Origin: Pseudomonadota bacterium
GTDB lineage: Bacteria > Bdellovibrionota > FAC87 > UBA2466
NCBI GenBank assembly: GCA_009927005.1
Contig: RFNV01000298.1
Coordinates: 1 to 46,507, forward strand
Direction of reading: 5' to 3'
Length of the DNA stretch: 46,507 nt
Shown piece by piece: positions 40,436 to 46,507 of this stretch; positions within the stretch are counted from its first letter, which is position 1; every line of letters starts with the position of its first letter. The notes under the pieces are model-generated. The model was not told the DNA's origin, made no database searches, and was given only the letters and a program-made list of their open reading frames with translations. A program made the position numbers and the translations under genes.

Positions 40436-41354
40436 CGACCAAAATGAAAATCAGCCGAAGAAAGAGCCGGTAAGCCTGTTGAGTTTGCCGTTCTATGCAC
40501 TTTTGTGCGGGCTTGGGTTTTCGTCAATTCTCATGAGCTCTTTTGCTGTGATTTTAGTTCACCGACGATTGCCTGATTATTGGCCTAAAGTGGTCAGTAT
40601 CGCAGGGGCATTGATAGCTTTGTTGGTGTTAGAGGTTCCGCTGCCTGTCGTGCTCCTTTCGTTTGTTTTAGCTGTATTCGTAGCCGACAGTATTCAACGC
40701 CAAGTCCCCGTTTGGACTCTCATGATTCGTACCCTATTACTCACAACTGTTTTAGGACTCATCGGCTTAGGCGTGATGACCCAAACCGTAGAGGCAGCAA
40801 AGGTGCTTTCCGGCTGGAGCCAGTTTGTTGATCGAGTCGTGCAGCAGGCGCAACAAAGCGGTTTATTGTTTCCTGAATGGAATCCCGTAATGCTCCGAAA
40901 CCTACTTTTTTATCAAGGGCCCTTCTACTTTTTATCGGGGTGTCTGTTGTCCGTCTGGTTTAGTGTTGGTCTCGCAGCGCATTTGAAGTGGCAGTCTGAA
41001 CAAGATGTATATAGCAGCCAATCTTTGAGAGGTTTGCGGTTGCCCTGGTTGATGAGTGTTTTTGTTTTGATTCTTTGGGCAGTGAATGCTTTCAATCAGA
41101 CTCCATCCCAATATTGGTTGGCGGGTCTCCTGCATCTACTTTTTGTCATTTTTAGTATCCAAGGCACGACGGTATTATCCGTTTTCATGGCTCAAAGAGG
41201 GTGGAAAAGTGGCCCAAGAGCTTTGGTTTACGTTGGATTTCTTTTTGTTGGGTTTTACGCATTGGTGGGACTTGGCTTGATGTCCCCGTTTGTTTTTATT
41301 AAAAAGAATAGTCTGATGGGATGTCAGGCTAAACCATTAGAGGAGGCAGTATGA
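40422..41354 (+). CDS. DUF2232-type integral membrane protein
   Basis: 310 residues with about eight hydrophobic helices (for instance LPFYALLCGLGFSSILMSSF, SIAGALIALLVLEVPLPVVL, TLMIRTLLLTTVLGLIGLGV). DUF2232 proteins (YybS-like) commonly lie between rpsF/rpsR and rplI, and the position here fits. The function is unknown. It overlaps priB by 14 bases and rplI by ATGA, so translation of all three is linked. Confidence 0.75.
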   Translation: MRVVNDQNENQPKKEPVSLLSLPFYALLCGLGFSSILMSSFAVILVHRRLPDYWPKVVSIAGALIALLVLEVPLPVVLLSFVLAVFVADSIQRQVPVWTLMIRTLLLTTVLGLIGLGVMTQTVEAAKVLSGWSQFVDRVVQQAQQSGLLFPEWNPVMLRNLLFYQGPFYFLSGCLLSVWFSVGLAAHLKWQSEQDVYSSQSLRGLRLPWLMSVFVLILWAVNAFNQTPSQYWLAGLLHLLFVIFSIQGTTVLSVFMAQRGWKSGPRALVYVGFLFVGFYALVGLGLMSPFVFIKKNSLMGCQAKPLEEAV

Positions 41355-41794
41355 AAGTGATTCTAAGAGAGGATGTTCCAAAACTTGGAACGGCAGGCAG
41401 TATCGTTAAGGTGGCGCCAGGTTTCGCGCGTAATTTTTTAATTCCAAGAGCTTATGCGATTCCAGCTACAGCCAATAATTTAAGAGCTTTTGAACACGAG
41501 CGTTCAGTTCTAGAAGCCCGCAGAGCAAAACGCCAAAAAGAAGCAGAAGGTATCAGGGCAAAGCTGGAAAGAACTTCTTGCTCGATTTCTAAAAAGGTTG
41601 GAGAGCAAGATAAGCTATTCGGTGCGGTCACTACCCACGATATCGAAAAAGCTTTTGCAGCAGAAGGATTTCAAATTGATAAGAAAGACATCCTCCTTGC
41701 TGAGCCCATTAAGGCTTTGGGTGTCTATACTGTACCCATCCGTGTTTTCGACGAAGTCGTCGCAAACACCAAGGTCTGGGTTGTAAAAGAATAA
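41351..41794 (+). CDS. rplI: 50S ribosomal protein L9
   Basis: 147 residues. The start MKVILREDVPKLGTAGSIVK and GFARNFLIPRAYAIPAT are the bL9 N-domain signature; a long connecting helix (RSVLEARRAKRQKEAEGIRA) leads to the C-domain with KLFGAVTTHDIEKAF and ALGVYTVPIRVF. GAGGAGG lies in front of the ATG. L9 stabilises the L1 stalk region of the large subunit. It is the last gene of the rpsF operon and is followed by a strong terminator. Confidence 0.97.
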   Translation: MKVILREDVPKLGTAGSIVKVAPGFARNFLIPRAYAIPATANNLRAFEHERSVLEARRAKRQKEAEGIRAKLERTSCSISKKVGEQDKLFGAVTTHDIEKAFAAEGFQIDKKDILLAEPIKALGVYTVPIRVFDEVVANTKVWVVKE

Positions 41795-41819
41795 ATCACT
41801 TGTCTCTTAAATGGTAATT

Positions 41820-41862
41820 GGGGTTGGCCCGAGGTTTTTTAACTCTGGCCACCCCCTTTTTT
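41820..41862 (+). terminator. Rho-independent terminator after rplI
   Basis: A GC-rich hairpin (GGGGTTGGCC at 41820-41829 pairing with GGCCACCCCC, one mismatch, plus an inner GAG/CTC pairing) is followed by TTTTTT at 41857-41862. It lies between rplI and the convergent TIGR02147 gene, whose stop codon begins at 41861-41863. Confidence 0.85.
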
Positions 41863-42721
41863 ATTCAGCTTTTTGAGTAATCGGAAATAAATAGAGGCCG
41901 GCAAAAAAGACTTCCTCACCGCTTTTTTCCATTCCATATTTGCGATTCAGTTTCTTTCGGAATTCCTTAATCTCTTCTTTGACTTCTTTGAGTCGACTAT
42001 TAGGAATTGCCAGAAGCAGCCCCGACATTTCTCGTTTTTCAGAAGTGACAGAAAAAATAGAAGCTAGTGCTCTTCGAAGATAGAAACGGTGTAATGAACG
42101 CAAGAGATGTGCAGGAACATCATCTGAACTCGTTAGCAGCGGTTCAGTTTGTTCGAGCTTTCCTTCCGAGTTTCGCTTTAAGAGTTTCAGAGACAATAAA
42201 ATCTCGATGCTTTCTTTGGCCTGAGCCTCTGTAATTTTCCCTCCGAGCCGTTTGACTATCCAGGCTGGATCTTCCTTAAAGCTTTTGGTGGACACTAATT
42301 CTCTAACCACCAAATGGTGCCAGTCAGTAAGAGCGCGACTGCGAGTTTCAGTCAGAGGGGTCGGAGTTCTTTGTTTTTCCTGATATTTCATCAGGGCTTT
42401 TAGGTGTTGATCTTTGCTGTCAGGATCAGACACCTCTTGATACATGACCAACTCTCTAAAATATTTTTCCTCGTCTCGATTAAGCCCCAGGCCTCGGGAG
42501 AACTGATACAAGGTGCGATCAGTAATTCTGCGTTTTCCATCGACCACTAGTTTTAGATAGTTAGGAGAGCCGAGCTTGGCCTTTCGAGCAAAGAGTCTAT
42601 AGCTGTAAGCAGAATTTCTTTTTTTATGGAAGTGGTAGAAATCTTGGAGAAAGTCTCGGTAATCGAAATAATCAAAGAGATTCGGTCGACTACTTATTTC
42701 TAGAGTTGCTTTTTCTCCCAT
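41861..42721 (-). CDS. TIGR02147-family protein (DUF4423), putative regulator
   Basis: 286 residues. The family opening LFDYFDYRDFLQDFYHFHKK is clear, followed by SYRLFARKAKLGSPNYLKLV, which has the helix-turn-helix shape, and RTLYQFSRGLGLNRDEEKYF. A second conserved part (SGLLLAIPNSRLKEVKEEIK) lies near the C-terminus. TIGR02147 proteins occur in families of paralogues almost only in Bdellovibrio-like bacteria and Fibrobacter; a DNA-binding role is presumed. The gap to the divergent RluA-type gene holds repeated TGTTAA sites. Confidence 0.9.
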   Translation of the reverse strand: MGEKATLEISSRPNLFDYFDYRDFLQDFYHFHKKRNSAYSYRLFARKAKLGSPNYLKLVVDGKRRITDRTLYQFSRGLGLNRDEEKYFRELVMYQEVSDPDSKDQHLKALMKYQEKQRTPTPLTETRSRALTDWHHLVVRELVSTKSFKEDPAWIVKRLGGKITEAQAKESIEILLSLKLLKRNSEGKLEQTEPLLTSSDDVPAHLLRSLHRFYLRRALASIFSVTSEKREMSGLLLAIPNSRLKEVKEEIKEFRKKLNRKYGMEKSGEEVFFAGLYLFPITQKAE

Positions 42722-42761
42722 ACCATTACACCTCGGTTAGGGGCACCTTAGTTGGAACTAG

Positions 42762-42800
42762 TGTTAACATAGCTGTTAACCAAAATAAACATCTGTTAAA
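42762..42800. repeat. TGTTAA repeats in divergent promoter region
   Basis: TGTTAAC at 42762-42768 and 42774-42780, and TGTTAAA at 42794-42800. The first two are 12 bases apart, the third 20 bases further. GTTAAC is itself palindromic, so each could serve as a short operator half-site. They lie between the TIGR02147 gene and the RluA-type gene. Confidence 0.4.
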
Positions 42801-42813
42801 AGAGCTTAATTTT

Positions 42814-43665
42814 ATGGCTCTTATCCCCTCGAATCGAATCTTTCACCATGTGACCGCTAAGCCCGCTCGCTTAAAACAAGTGCTAATGGAGCATTTTAAG
42901 CTGAGTGACGAGCGTGCATCGGACCTCATCAAGTTGGGGGCGATTTATTCCAATAAGAAACGTATCTTTGAAAATAGGGAGCTACCCCAAGGAACTTACC
43001 TTCGTTTGCATTTGCACCCCAAACGATTTTTCATCGAGGGAATCGATTGGAAAAGTAGACTATTAAAAGAAACCACCGATTTTATTGTGATTAATAAGCC
43101 AGCGGGAGTCCCCACTCATGCGACCGTTGATAATGCGATTGAAAACTCATTGGCCCAGATGCGAAAGGTGTTGGGGTGCGAGCTCTTAGTAACTCAGCGC
43201 CTAGACACCCCTGTAGGAGGGGTATTGCTTTTTGCAAAGAACAAAGATTACCAAGCCAAGTTTAATCGAATGTTAAGTGAGAGAAGTCTGCAAAAAACTT
43301 ATCTGGCTTTAGTCGAGAAGCCATGTCCCCTGGGTCGACACCTACATTGGATGCAGCCTTCAGAGCGTAGTCCTAAGGTTTTATCTGCTGAATCGAGAAC
43401 CGGTTGGCTGTCTTGTGAGTTATCGGTTCTTAGCTGCGTCCCCAAAGACTTTGGCGAAAAGAGCTTTTTTCAAGTCGAAGTTGATCTTCACACGGGGCGC
43501 ACTCATCAAATTCGGGCCCAGCTTGCTTTTATGGGATGCCCGATTGTGGGAGATAAACTTTACGGTGCTGCTTATAAATTTCATCCTAATTGTATTGCCC
43601 TAATGGCCAAACGATTGAAGTGGCCTCCCGCCAACTTGGTTGAACTTAAGGATCTATTAGATTGA
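42814..43665 (+). CDS. RluA-family pseudouridine synthase
   Basis: 283 residues from the ATG at 42814 (AGAG eight to nine bases upstream); a start at 42706 would add 36 residues and cover the repeat-bearing promoter. An N-terminal S4-like part is followed by the catalytic core: FIVINKPAGVPTHATVDNAI, QRLDTPVGGVLLFAKN with the active-site Asp, KTYLALVEKP, and FFQVEVDLHTGRTHQIRAQLAFMG... in short segments. It should convert uridine to pseudouridine in rRNA or tRNA; the target cannot be named. It overlaps the convergent 5'-nucleotidase gene by 20 bases. Confidence 0.9.
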   Translation: MALIPSNRIFHHVTAKPARLKQVLMEHFKLSDERASDLIKLGAIYSNKKRIFENRELPQGTYLRLHLHPKRFFIEGIDWKSRLLKETTDFIVINKPAGVPTHATVDNAIENSLAQMRKVLGCELLVTQRLDTPVGGVLLFAKNKDYQAKFNRMLSERSLQKTYLALVEKPCPLGRHLHWMQPSERSPKVLSAESRTGWLSCELSVLSCVPKDFGEKSFFQVEVDLHTGRTHQIRAQLAFMGCPIVGDKLYGAAYKFHPNCIALMAKRLKWPPANLVELKDLLD

Positions 43666-45199
43666 TTCGACCCTCTAGTTTGGCCTCAACAACTTTCAGA
43701 GTTGAGACATAATGGGTAAAAACTTCGTCTACCGTTAGAGGCCCGTTTTTCACGGATCGCGCTTTTAAAATCGATTTTAATTTATCCCCTCCGGAGATCA
43801 CATAGCTATTCGTGGAAAAGGTATAGTCCTTATTGGGGGCGAGAGAGTGATCCCCCACTTTAACGTTGGAAACTTTTCCGTTTTTGATTTCATAAGAAAG
43901 TCCCGATACCTGAAGAACGCCGCCGGCAAAATCCCCTCCCCGCAATCCGTCGTTCAAGACCTCAACAATATCCTGGCCCTTTAAAACACCAGTTGAAACC
44001 AAATTTCGAAAAGGAAATGCCTCCAAAACATGTCTTCTTAAAACGGTGCCTGCCGGTAAACTGGACCGAATTCCGCCTGAATTAAAGAAAGCAAAATCTG
44101 TTTTAGTCTGATTTCTAATTGCATCGCAAACAAGGTTTCCCAATGGGAGTTCTAGGCTATGGGTTTGGTTCCTCTGGCCCAGAATCACACTTTTTGCTTC
44201 AAAAATAGCTACCCCAAGTTCTTTTTCATATTTTTCCTTGTAGGGAAGCACTTGGCTTTTTACTCCGGCATTCTCCCCGTTTGAGGGGTCTACTTCTATC
44301 AATTGCGCTTTAGAGGAGATAATTTTCTTGGTTTCTTTGTCCCAAAAGAGATCGACTCGTCCTACGTAATCGCCTCGGTAGCCTGCCTGGACAATTAATG
44401 CGTTTCCCTCTCGAAGGCCCTCCTTAATAAATGTGTGGGAATGACCACCCACAATTAAATCTAGTTCCGGAGTTTTCAGGGCCAGTTTTCTATCATCGTT
44501 GGGAATGTTTCTATGGATACTTAAACCACTCTGACTAACTCCCAAGTGGCTGAGCGCAATTAAAATCTCCGCTCCATCGGTTTTTAACTTTTTTGCAGCT
44601 CGAGTAGAGGCGTCGATGGCATCCTCAACAACAATCTTTTTTGCGTGTTCGGTTAAAATAAGCTTTTGAAGTTGATCGGTTGTAACTCCCAAAATACCAA
44701 ACCGAATTCCTTGGCGAACAATCATGATGTCCGAGGGAAAAAGGGGCTTTTGGGTGCGCTTTAGTTTCAGATTGGCCGCGAGAAAGGGAAAGTTTACCCA
44801 CGAAAGTTGTTTCAGGAGCAACTCCACTCCGTGATCAAAGTCATGATTTCCGACGACCATGGCATCATAGCCAATGGCCTTCATGGATTTAAAGTCAGGT
44901 TGGGCTTCGGAAAAGTCCGATTCGGGAACACCGGTATTAACATCTCCGGAAGATAAAAGCAGAAAAGCAGCCCGCTTGTCTTCAGCCTCTTTGCGAATCT
45001 TAGAAATCAGTTCCGCTTGGGCCGCATATCCACCCACCCACTTTCCATCTTCTCGCAGGAATGGCCAAGCTCTTCCATGAATGTCGTTGGAGTGCACAAC
45101 TATCACAGGCGTGAGAGAAGGATCCGGCGACCGACTGGGTTGAACGCACGAAATTAGACCCAGCAATAGGGCCAGAACCGCCAGAACCAAGTTTCTCAT
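43646..45199 (-). CDS. 5'-nucleotidase/2',3'-cyclic phosphodiesterase lipoprotein (UshA/CpdB-like)
   Basis: 517 residues. The signal peptide ends in lipobox LISC (Cys18). The N-terminal metallophosphatase domain carries the metal motifs VVHSNDIHGR, SSGDVNTG, VVGNHDFDHG and VGGHSHTF. The C-terminal 5'-nucleotidase domain shows LPLGNLVCDAIRNQTKTDFA, FNSGGIRSSLPAG and STNSYVISGGDKL. It should hydrolyse nucleotides in the periplasm, releasing nucleosides and phosphate, which suits a predator or scavenger. ATGA overlap couples it to the oxidoreductase upstream. Confidence 0.92.
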   Translation of the reverse strand: MRNLVLAVLALLLGLISCVQPSRSPDPSLTPVIVVHSNDIHGRAWPFLREDGKWVGGYAAQAELISKIRKEAEDKRAAFLLLSSGDVNTGVPESDFSEAQPDFKSMKAIGYDAMVVGNHDFDHGVELLLKQLSWVNFPFLAANLKLKRTQKPLFPSDIMIVRQGIRFGILGVTTDQLQKLILTEHAKKIVVEDAIDASTRAAKKLKTDGAEILIALSHLGVSQSGLSIHRNIPNDDRKLALKTPELDLIVGGHSHTFIKEGLREGNALIVQAGYRGDYVGRVDLFWDKETKKIISSKAQLIEVDPSNGENAGVKSQVLPYKEKYEKELGVAIFEAKSVILGQRNQTHSLELPLGNLVCDAIRNQTKTDFAFFNSGGIRSSLPAGTVLRRHVLEAFPFRNLVSTGVLKGQDIVEVLNDGLRGGDFAGGVLQVSGLSYEIKNGKVSNVKVGDHSLAPNKDYTFSTNSYVISGGDKLKSILKARSVKNGPLTVDEVFTHYVSTLKVVEAKLEGRINLIDP

Positions 45200-46209
45200 G
45201 AAGCGGGTTGAAACTCTTTGGAACGAAGATGGGAAACATTAGACACTAAAAGATCTAGGTTTCTCCATTCTGCTTGATCCTCATTCAGATAAATTTGGGG
45301 TCCCAAGTAATAAACATCAGGAGCAATTTCTAAAGAGGCCCAGTGTGCCGTTTCTTCACCCGAAAGAACGGGCAAGTAGACAATTTTTTCCCTTTTTGTC
45401 TTCTGGGTCAGCTCAGGGAACTCTTTTAGCAGCTCTCGCTTCAAAGTTCGAACACACTTTGCAACTTCTTCTCTGTCTTCCATGAGTTCCTTTGGCAGAA
45501 ACATCATCCAATGGAGTCGGTGAGAAAGACCTTCATCATTGAGATCGGGGATTCCAAGAGCTCTGAGTTTAAAGTCTTTAAACCGAAATGGCAGGACAAC
45601 CGTATTTTTTGATTCGAAGAGTGGAGACTCTAAATCAAAAGTTAAATTAACTCCCGATGGCATTTCGGCTGCTTTTTTGGATGCCTTGGGCGCACTTAAA
45701 GGTTCTCCCACCCAAAGCTTGAAAAGCAAAGACAAGTCAGAACACCAGAACAGTTTTTCAAATTTCTGTTCGGTTCCATCTGAGAACTCAAGTGTCTTTG
45801 TATCTCCGTGAACTTGAGTCACTGTTTTTTGTTGATGAAACTGTTCTTGCACTGGTGCCGCTAGCTTTTCCAAAATCTGATCAAAAGGAGCAGAGGGAGT
45901 GAAAAGTGATGATGTTAAATAAAACTTTTCTGCTTCGGAGTATCCATCCCGTATTGGGGTAAATTCACCCTTCAGTCTTTCTTTAACTTCAGCTTCAGTG
46001 TTGAGCCAACTGACTTCGGGCACGAGTTCAGTTAAGAGAGAAACAGTATTTGATTTCAAAATCCGATGAGCACCGACTTCTCCTCTTCCTCCAAGTCGCG
46101 CTGATTTTTCAAAGCCAACAAACGATAGATTTTTTTCTTGGAGGATCCGAGCGATTAAAAGCCCAGAAACACCTCCGCCGACAATCACATTAGGTTCCAT
46201 AAGCCCCAT
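45196..46209 (-). CDS. FAD-dependent amine-oxidase/desaturase-like oxidoreductase
   Basis: 337 residues from the ATG at 46209; ATG 46212 and 46200 are alternatives, GGGAGG lying just upstream of them. The Rossmann motif NVIVGGGVSGLLIARIL followed by FEKSARLGGRG marks an FAD-binding oxidoreductase of the amine-oxidase/phytoene-desaturase type. The remainder is strand-rich, with no clear substrate motif, and the C-terminal YYLGPQIYLNEDQA could be the second FAD contact. The reaction is unknown. The stop overlaps the start of the nucleotidase gene by ATGA. Confidence 0.75.
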   Translation of the reverse strand: MGLMEPNVIVGGGVSGLLIARILQEKNLSFVGFEKSARLGGRGEVGAHRILKSNTVSLLTELVPEVSWLNTEAEVKERLKGEFTPIRDGYSEAEKFYLTSSLFTPSAPFDQILEKLAAPVQEQFHQQKTVTQVHGDTKTLEFSDGTEQKFEKLFWCSDLSLLFKLWVGEPLSAPKASKKAAEMPSGVNLTFDLESPLFESKNTVVLPFRFKDFKLRALGIPDLNDEGLSHRLHWMMFLPKELMEDREEVAKCVRTLKRELLKEFPELTQKTKREKIVYLPVLSGEETAHWASLEIAPDVYYLGPQIYLNEDQAEWRNLDLLVSNVSHLRSKEFQPAS

Positions 46210-46265
46210 CATACCTCCCAAAAAGGGTGGTTTTCAAACAATGCAAAAAAAAGTTTATTTCCCTC

Positions 46266-46293
46266 TTGCCAAGTCAAAAAGAGTGGCTACATT
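46266..46293 (+). promoter_or_regulatory. Candidate upstream promoter of rRNA operon
   Basis: TTGCCA (46266-46271), 16 bases, then TACATT (46288-46293). This lies about 100 bases before the better promoter at 46390. Tandem promoters are common for rRNA operons. By-eye match. Confidence 0.3.
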
Positions 46294-46389
46294 GCTCCTC
46301 ACTGGAATTGAATTTTACATCTTTGAAGTTTCAGCTAGGTCGAGGTTCTTCAAATTTCTTGAACCGCTAAAAGATCTCCAACAAAGCTG

Positions 46390-46440
46390 TTGACAATCGA
46401 CAGCGACTTTAACTAAAACTCTCACTCTTGAGTTTTAGTT
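46390..46440 (+). promoter_or_regulatory. Probable rRNA operon promoter with overlapping inverted repeat
   Basis: A perfect TTGACA (46390-46395) is followed after 18 bases by TAAAAC (46414-46419). The -10 lies inside a perfect 11-base inverted repeat, AACTAAAACTC (46411-46421) and GAGTTTTAGTT (46430-46440), with an 8-base loop. The sequence behind it is a typical rRNA leader. Confidence 0.5.
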
Positions 46441-46483
46441 GATTTTGATCTTTGAAAACTGAATAGCAGTGACGCCAAGTAAT

Positions 46484-46496
46484 GGGCTCTTTGAAT
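46484..46496 (+). promoter_or_regulatory. boxA-like antitermination signal of rRNA leader
   Basis: GGGCTCTTTGAAT matches the boxA core (TGCTCTTTAACA) in GCTCTTT. The preceding TTTGAAAACTGAATAG is the kind of sequence often seen in bacterial rRNA leaders. It implies that transcription continues to a 16S gene beyond the right edge. Confidence 0.55.
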
Positions 46497-46507
46497 CAAT
46501 AGTTTGT

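Noticed and set aside
1-46507. CRISPR arrays, insertion sequences, prophage or toxin-antitoxin loci
   Set aside because: No regularly spaced repeats, no transposase or integrase and no phage genes; the coding content is chromosomal throughout.

Overview
The window reads as chromosomal core DNA of a Gram-negative bacterium, most probably a Bdellovibrio-like member of the Bdellovibrionota. The signs are a TIGR02147-family regulator, SpoVG in a lipid A producer, a bactofilin, a split transketolase, a stand-alone FliG C-terminal domain, BamD, many small secreted proteins, frequent TTG and GTG starts, and a lipid A gene order with a Gfo/Idh oxidoreductase between lpxA and lpxB. The placement is inferred from gene content; no rRNA gene lies inside the window. 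I see no tRNA gene, transposase, prophage gene or CRISPR array.

Layout. 1-2861: end of an outer-membrane barrel gene, a lipoprotein with an HEARH motif coupled to a membrane-anchored protein, and a bactofilin. 2858-6199: nrdA-nrdB (class I ribonucleotide reductase), reading leftward from a good promoter. 6413-9380: HIT hydrolase, Nudix CoA pyrophosphatase, rlmE, a TIGR02757 protein and the FliG-C paralogue. 9425-13294: glpK, radA and a SirB1-like protein. 13301-16097: a secreted polyglycine protein and transketolase encoded as two coupled genes. 16202-19677: a membrane protein and a leftward operon (sigma region 4-like protein, unknown protein, RDD protein, rhomboid protease). 19822-23968: bamD, a TPR protein, two secreted proteins and a CBS-less IMPDH/GMP reductase. 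24032-27398: a secreted protein, a degenerate PilZ-like protein coupled to a GT4 glycosyltransferase, and an MFS exporter.

27587-35092 is a tightly overlapping lipid A operon: lpxD, lpxA, Gfo/Idh oxidoreductase, lpxB, lpxK, an LpxL-type acyltransferase fused to a DUF3108 domain, and cmk. An lpxH-like gene follows at 36938, so this stretch encodes most of the Raetz pathway; lpxC and the Kdo transferase are not here. spoVG and ispE read leftward between the two blocks. 36938-39580 adds a divergent GH42-like protein and an unknown protein to the lpxH transcript. 39685-41794 is a ribosomal operon, rpsF-priB/ssb-DUF2232-rplI, without rpsR, with a leader hairpin in front of rpsF and a strong terminator behind rplI. 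41861-46209 holds the TIGR02147 regulator, an RluA-type pseudouridine synthase, a 5'-nucleotidase lipoprotein and an FAD-dependent oxidoreductase. The last 250 bases look like the promoter and boxA leader of an rRNA operon whose 16S gene lies just outside.

The observations I rate highest are the LpxL-DUF3108 fusion and the oxidoreductase between lpxA and lpxB, which hints at a 2,3-diaminoglucose lipid A. Next come the sigma-like/RDD/rhomboid operon, the GH42-like protein coupled to lpxH, the S6 operon without S18, and the inverted repeat over the presumed rRNA promoter.
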